DNA of 8,812 bases. It comes from an uncultured Bacteroidales bacterium. Its GTDB lineage: Bacteria > Bacteroidota > Bacteroidia > Bacteroidales > Bacteroidaceae. Where the stretch lies: contig CALZMA010000030.1 of the NCBI GenBank assembly GCA_945788445.1, positions 1 through 8,812 on the forward strand, read 5' to 3'. Of this stretch, positions 5,299-8,812 are shown piece by piece; position 1 is the first letter of the stretch, and every line of letters starts with the position of its first letter. The translations under genes and the position numbers were made by a program. The notes below the pieces were generated by a model that saw only the letters and a list, made by a program, of their open reading frames with translations, made no database searches and had not been told where the DNA came from.

Positions 5299-6531
5299 AT
5301 GGAACTTCTCAGACAAACCATCGAACAGTGGGTCGCCTCGGCCGTGTCCGACCCCGGCACGGCGCTCTGGACCACAGACGGCCTCCTCGTGCTGTGCAGC
5401 GTCACGCTGGCCGCAGCCGCCTACCACGCCTGCCGGCGCCTGGTTCTCCCCGCCATCCTCCACTTCGTGAAACACACGAGCGTCTCGTGGGACGACATTC
5501 TCCTCAACGCCCAGACGCTGCGCCACATCTGCCTGGTGGTGCCCGCCGTCGTCGTGTGGGGCTTCCTGCCCGGCGTGTTCGTGCGCACCCCCTGGCTTCA
5601 GGAGGGGCTCGAGCGGCTCACGGCCATCTACATCGCCGTGGCCACGACGCAAGTGCTGCTATCGGTGGTGAAGTCGCTGACGCAGCTCAACACCGACGCG
5701 CAGTCGGCCCGCCACCAGTATCTCCACTCGTTCTGCGGCGTGCTGAAGATCGTGGTCATCTTCATCTCCGGCGTCTGCATCGTGGCCATCGCCATCGACC
5801 GCAACCCGCTGAGCCTCCTGGCCGGCCTGGGCGCCACCTCGGCCGTGCTGATGCTCATTTTCAAGGACACCATCATGGGCCTCGTGGCGGGCGTGCGCCT
5901 CACGAGCAACAACATGCTCCACAAGGGCGACTGGATCACCGTGCCCAAGGCGGGACTCAACGGCTGCGTCGAGGAAATCACGCTCACCACGGTGAAGGTG
6001 CGCAACTTCGACAACACCACGGTGACCATCACGCCGCAAACGCTCGTCGACGACTCCTTCCAGAACTGGAACACCATGGAGCAGGGCGACGGCCGCCGCG
6101 TGATGCGGCAGGTCTTCGTCGACTTCCGTTCGCTCTGCCCCGTCACCGACGTGCTGCGCGAGGCCCTGCGCCGCGAGGGCTACGTCCGGGACGGCCTGCT
6201 CACCGAGGAAGAACTCGCCACGGCGGGCACGAACCTCACCCTCTTCCGCCGCTTCGCCGACCGCTTCCTCGCCGCCCACCCGGCGGTGAACCCCGCCATG
6301 CTCCACATGGTGCGCCTCCTCGAAGCCACCCCCACGGGCCTCCCGGTGGAGTTCTATTTCTTCGTCAGGGACAAGAAGTGGAAACACTACGAGATGGCCC
6401 AGGCCGACATCCTCGAAGTGCTCTTCGCCGCCCTGCCGCACTTCGGCCTGCGCATCTACCAGCGCGACGATTTCCGGCCCGCCGCCCCCTGCCCCGGGGG
6501 CCCGCAGCCCCAGCCCACCCCCGCCGGGTGA
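5299..6531 (+). CDS. Mechanosensitive ion channel, MscS superfamily, YbdG/MscM type
   Basis: The 410-residue membrane protein is close in length to E. coli YbdG (about 415). Such channels open under membrane tension and release solutes on hypo-osmotic shock. Hydrophobic segments lie at about 27-45, 75-95, 107-127, 147-167 and 172-195. The last is the pore-lining region (GLGATSAVLMLIFKDTIMGL), followed by the MscS beta domain with GDWITVP (210-216), LTTVKVRNFDNT (229-240) and the SFQNW motif (253-257). The C-terminal cytoplasmic part contains the YbdG-typical stretch NLTLFRRFADRFLAAHP and GLPVEFYFF, and ends in a proline-rich tail (393-410). The frame is open back to 5137, but that extension is translated 21-bp repeat DNA, and family members begin near the ATG at 5299. 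No Shine-Dalgarno sequence is visible, which is normal in this phylum. It stands alone between terminators. Confidence 0.92.
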   Translation: MELLRQTIEQWVASAVSDPGTALWTTDGLLVLCSVTLAAAAYHACRRLVLPAILHFVKHTSVSWDDILLNAQTLRHICLVVPAVVVWGFLPGVFVRTPWLQEGLERLTAIYIAVATTQVLLSVVKSLTQLNTDAQSARHQYLHSFCGVLKIVVIFISGVCIVAIAIDRNPLSLLAGLGATSAVLMLIFKDTIMGLVAGVRLTSNNMLHKGDWITVPKAGLNGCVEEITLTTVKVRNFDNTTVTITPQTLVDDSFQNWNTMEQGDGRRVMRQVFVDFRSLCPVTDVLREALRREGYVRDGLLTEEELATAGTNLTLFRRFADRFLAAHPAVNPAMLHMVRLLEATPTGLPVEFYFFVRDKKWKHYEMAQADILEVLFAALPHFGLRIYQRDDFRPAAPCPGGPQPQPTPAG

Positions 6532-6537
6532 GGCCAC

Positions 6538-6561
6538 GGGGAAAGAAAAAGTCGTTTCCCC
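6538..6561 (+). terminator. Possible weak terminator after the channel gene
   Basis: GGGGAAA (6538-6544) and TTTCCCC (6555-6561) form a 7-bp stem with a 10-base loop, starting seven bases after the channel stop codon. The following bases (TTGCATTCTTT) are only moderately T-rich, so termination may be incomplete. The right end touches the -33 region of the next promoter. Confidence 0.4.
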
Positions 6562-6593
6562 TTGCATTCTTTCCGACATAATGCCTATTTTTG
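6561..6593 (+). promoter_or_regulatory. Bacteroidetes-type promoter for the thioesterase gene
   Basis: CTTG at 6561-6564 (one mismatch from TTTG), 21 bases, then TATTTTTG at 6586-6593, a full match to TAnnTTTG. The start of transcription would fall near 6599-6602. The ATG at 6581 lies upstream of and partly within this region, so it cannot be the start codon of a transcript made here. Confidence 0.7.
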
Positions 6594-6631
6594 CAAAAAG
6601 GAAACGTATGTCAAACCGAACCCCAACCGCC

Positions 6632-7375
6632 ATGAACCAGAACGCCAGCGCCTACGCCTACACCGTGGAGCCCTTCACGGAAGACTGCTTCGGCCACCTC
6701 TCGTGGGGCCGTCTGGGCAACCTCATCCTGCGCTGTGCCTCGATGCACGCGGGCCTGCACGGCTTCGGCTTCGAAGACATGAAGCAGATGGGCCACGCGT
6801 GGGTGCTCTCGCGCCTCGCCATCGAAATGGAACGCCCGCTGCCCACCGGAGCCCGCTTCGAGATCGAGACCTGGGTGGACCGCATCTACCGGCAGTTCAC
6901 CGACCGCCACTTCACCGTGCGCCTCGCCGACGGCACCGTATGCGGGCATGCCACCAGCACGTGGTCGCTCATCGACTTCCAGAGCCGGCAGCCCGCCGAC
7001 CTCACGCAGCTCGCCAACGGCGGCTTCACCCACACGCTCATCCCCGAACGGCCAGCCCCCATCGCCCCCGTCGGGCGCATACGCCTGGTCCACGCCAGCC
7101 ACTCGGCCACGCACCGCGCGGCCTACACCGACCTCGACATCAACTGCCACTTCAACTCCATACGCTACCTCGAACTGCTCCTCGACCAGTTCTCCACGTC
7201 CCACCTCCAGGCCCACCCCGTGCGCCGCATCGAGATGGCCTACAGCCTCGAGGCTTACGTGGACGACGAACTCGAAATCTGGCGCGACGACGACCCGAAG
7301 AACCCGCTCCGCACGCTCTTCGAAATCCGCAAGCAGGGCAAGGACGTGGTGGTGAAGGGCAGCGTGGAGACATAA
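6632..7375 (+). CDS. Acyl-ACP thioesterase
   Basis: The 247-residue cytoplasmic protein hydrolyses acyl-ACP to release free fatty acids from fatty-acid synthesis. It resembles the double-hotdog acyl-ACP thioesterases of Bacteroides (BT2075 type) and plant FatA/FatB. The N-terminal hotdog carries VEPFTEDCFGHLSWGRLGN (12-30) and AWVLSRLAIEME (56-67). The C-terminal hotdog carries DLDINCHFNSIRYLE (167-181), with the expected catalytic D169, N171 and H173, and EMAYSLEAY (201-209), whose E207 aligns with the FatB glutamate. The start at 6632 was preferred over ATGs at 6581 and 6608: 6581 precedes the predicted transcription start, 6608 would leave almost no leader, and known Bacteroides members begin about ten residues before VEPF. 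The next gene starts 34 bp downstream and is probably co-transcribed. Confidence 0.92.
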   Translation: MNQNASAYAYTVEPFTEDCFGHLSWGRLGNLILRCASMHAGLHGFGFEDMKQMGHAWVLSRLAIEMERPLPTGARFEIETWVDRIYRQFTDRHFTVRLADGTVCGHATSTWSLIDFQSRQPADLTQLANGGFTHTLIPERPAPIAPVGRIRLVHASHSATHRAAYTDLDINCHFNSIRYLELLLDQFSTSHLQAHPVRRIEMAYSLEAYVDDELEIWRDDDPKNPLRTLFEIRKQGKDVVVKGSVET

Positions 7376-7409
7376 CCCCCTGCTACCAACCTTCCAAATC
7401 TTGTGCCCC

Positions 7410-7841
7410 ATGAAACGTTTACTCCTCTTCCTGGCCCTCCTCCTGCCGCTCAGCGCGCAGGCGGGCAACGAAAACAGCCGGAAAAAGCTGGTGGGCGTGT
7501 GGCAACAGGTCCAGAAGTCAGAACCCGACAACCGCCTCGTGCTCCTCCCCGTGTGGAAGATCGTACAGGCCGACGGCAACTTCTGCACCTTCCTCATCGC
7601 CAACCAAAGCGGCATGAGCATCATGACCAACCAGGGAACCTACCAGGTGACCTCCGACTCGACCTGCGTGGAGGCGGTGAAGGGGTCCATCACCGACCCC
7701 GAACTCATCGGCAAGCACAACACGCTGACGCTCCACTTCGTCTCGGACGACCTGCTCGAGGTGAGCTACCGCGTGCCCGGCGCCTCGCGCGACGGACACG
7801 AGACCTGGCGCCGCGTGAAGCTCGAACTGCCCTCGGAATAG
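7410..7841 (+). CDS. Small secreted DUF4488-like protein
   Basis: The 143-residue protein has a clear signal peptide (MKRLLLFLALLLPLSAQA, 1-18) with probable cleavage before GNENS, so it is periplasmic or exported. There is no lipobox cysteine. The mature part starts with KKLVGVWQQV, a pattern of lipocalin-like beta-barrel domains, followed by WKIVQADGNFCTFLI, YQVTSDSTCVEAV, NTLTLHFVSDDLLEVSYRVPG and ETWRRVKL. This order resembles DUF4488 proteins of Bacteroidales, judged from memory. The molecular function is unknown. Two cysteines remain in the mature protein and could form a disulfide. It follows the thioesterase gene by 34 bp with no promoter consensus between them, suggesting one operon. 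A TTG three codons upstream is possible but the ATG fits the signal peptide better. Confidence 0.75.
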   Translation: MKRLLLFLALLLPLSAQAGNENSRKKLVGVWQQVQKSEPDNRLVLLPVWKIVQADGNFCTFLIANQSGMSIMTNQGTYQVTSDSTCVEAVKGSITDPELIGKHNTLTLHFVSDDLLEVSYRVPGASRDGHETWRRVKLELPSE

Positions 7842-7919
7842 TCCCCCGCGGCCGCGCAGGACGAAGCTCCCCCACTCCGAAACATCTATTCACACAAAGC
7901 ATACTACTCACAACTTTCA
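7842..7919 (+). other. Intergenic region before the carboxynorspermidine synthase gene
   Basis: These 78 bases contain no T-run terminator and no TAnnTTTG match. The second half becomes AT-richer toward the start codon, as is usual for Bacteroidetes leaders, so a non-consensus promoter may lie here. Otherwise the next gene may be read from the thioesterase promoter. Confidence 0.4.
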
Positions 7920-8812
7920 ATGGGAAAAGTATTGATCATCGGCGCCGGTGGCGTCGCAACCGTAGCTGCCCATAAGGTGGCCCAGAACACCGACGTGTTC
8001 AGCGAAATCATGATTGCCAGCCGCACGAAGGCGAAGTGCGACGCCATCGTCAAGGCCATCGGCCGCCCGGACATCCAGACGGCACAGGTAGACGCCGACA
8101 GCGTCGAACAGCTCTGCGAACTCTTCCGTTCGTTCCAGCCCGACCTCGTCATGAACCTGGCCCTGCCTTACCAGGACCTCACCATCATGGAAGCCTGCCT
8201 GCAGTGCGGCTGCTCGTACCTCGACACGGCCAACTACGAGCCGAAGGACGAGGCGCACTTCGAGTACTCCTGGCAGTGGGCCTACAAGGAACGCTTCGAG
8301 CAGGCGGGCCTCACCGCCATCCTCGGCTGCGGCTTCGACCCGGGCGTCACGTCCATCTACACGGCCTACGCCGCCAAGCACCACTTCGACGAAATCCAGT
8401 ACCTGGACATCGTGGACTGCAACGCAGGTGACCACCACAAGGCTTTCGCCACCAATTTCAACCCCGAAATCAACATCCGCGAAATCACGCAGAAGGGCCT
8501 CTACTGGGAAAACGGCCAGTGGGTTGAAACCGAGCCGCTCGAAATCCACCAGCCGCTCAACTACCCCAACATCGGCCCGAAGGAGAGCTACCTGCTCCAC
8601 CACGAGGAAATCGAAAGCCTCGTGAAGAACTACCCGACCATCCGCCGCGCCCGCTTCTGGATGACTTTCGGCGAGCAGTACCTGAAGCACCTCGACGTAA
8701 TCCAGAACATCGGCATGTCGCGCATCGACGAGCTCGAATACACGGCCGAAGCCGCCGACGGCAGCGGTCCCGTGAAGGTGAAAATCGTGCCCCTGCAGTT
8801 CCTCAAGGCCGT
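7920..8812 (+). CDS. Carboxynorspermidine/carboxyspermidine synthase (saccharopine dehydrogenase-like), 3' end beyond window
   Basis: The visible 297 codons encode most of a protein that in Bacteroidales is usually about 400 residues. It is an NADPH-dependent enzyme of the alternative polyamine pathway that joins aspartate semialdehyde to a diamine to give carboxy(nor)spermidine, later decarboxylated to (nor)spermidine. The N-terminus MGKVLIIGAGGVATVAAHKV contains the Rossmann nucleotide-binding GAGGVA. Further family stretches are MIASRTKAKCDAI, LPYQDLTIMEACL, YLDTANYEPKDEAHFEYSW, ILGCGFDPGVTSIYTAYA and FATNFNPEINIREIT. These match the carboxynorspermidine synthase branch rather than true lysine-pathway saccharopine dehydrogenases, from memory of Bacteroides proteins. 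The ATG at 7920 fits the family's N-terminus. The reading frame stays open to the window edge, with no sign of damage. Confidence 0.9.
   Translation, partial: MGKVLIIGAGGVATVAAHKVAQNTDVFSEIMIASRTKAKCDAIVKAIGRPDIQTAQVDADSVEQLCELFRSFQPDLVMNLALPYQDLTIMEACLQCGCSYLDTANYEPKDEAHFEYSWQWAYKERFEQAGLTAILGCGFDPGVTSIYTAYAAKHHFDEIQYLDIVDCNAGDHHKAFATNFNPEINIREITQKGLYWENGQWVETEPLEIHQPLNYPNIGPKESYLLHHEEIESLVKNYPTIRRARFWMTFGEQYLKHLDVIQNIGMSRIDELEYTAEAADGSGPVKVKIVPLQFLKA

Noticed and set aside
2487..7630. Long minus-strand open frames opposite the MCE, dnaA, channel and thioesterase genes
   Set aside because: They are shadows of GC-rich coding sequence with low-complexity Val/Glu/His-rich translations, and the + strand proteins are clear family members.

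Overview
The window reads as chromosomal DNA of a GC-rich member of the Bacteroidales. The evidence is the promoter type (TTTG, 19-21 nt, TAnnTTTG) seen upstream of two transcription units, the lack of strong Shine-Dalgarno sequences, and proteins of clearly Bacteroidales kind: a SPOR-tailed amidase, a stand-alone MCE protein, a DnaA that looks Prevotella-like from memory, a BT2075-type acyl-ACP thioesterase, a DUF4488-like protein and a carboxynorspermidine synthase. A Prevotellaceae-like source is plausible, but I cannot name a genus from this sequence alone. All seven genes lie on the + strand.

Layout. Bases 1-1070 contain no gene I can support. They hold a stack of non-coding repeats: a 42-bp tandem array (79-300), two 135-bp inverted arms about 81% identical (277-411 and 601-735) enclosing a 21-bp tandem array (434-580), then an AT-rich spacer and a duplicated cassette of about 85 bp that joins a long perfect palindrome to a consensus Bacteroidetes promoter (821-1001). 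Next come the amidase gene (1071-2480) and an MCE/MlaD-like gene (2499-3416), apparently one operon, closed by a strong terminator (3492-3552). After a 5' hairpin comes dnaA (3658-5028) with its own terminator. A second 21-bp array (5109-5213) precedes a YbdG/MscM-type mechanosensitive channel gene (5299-6531). A promoter at 6561-6593 then serves an acyl-ACP thioesterase (6632-7375) and probably a small secreted DUF4488-like protein (7410-7841). The window ends inside a carboxynorspermidine synthase gene (7920 onward).

How the genes relate. This is mainly housekeeping: envelope remodelling (amidase with SPOR domain), lipid handling at the inner membrane (MCE protein), replication initiation (DnaA), osmotic protection (MscM type), fatty-acid release from ACP (thioesterase) and polyamine synthesis. 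Apart from the amidase-MCE pair and the thioesterase-DUF4488 pair, the neighbours need not act in one pathway.

The unusual part is the repeat architecture. Four separate tandem arrays, three intergenic and one inside the amidase gene, all have a period of 21 or 42 bp. One intergenic repeat recurs inverted at the left edge of the window. The paired arms of the large inverted repeat keep their small hairpins, including one compensatory base-pair change, while the linkers vary. No defence system, CRISPR array, transposase, tRNA or rRNA was found.
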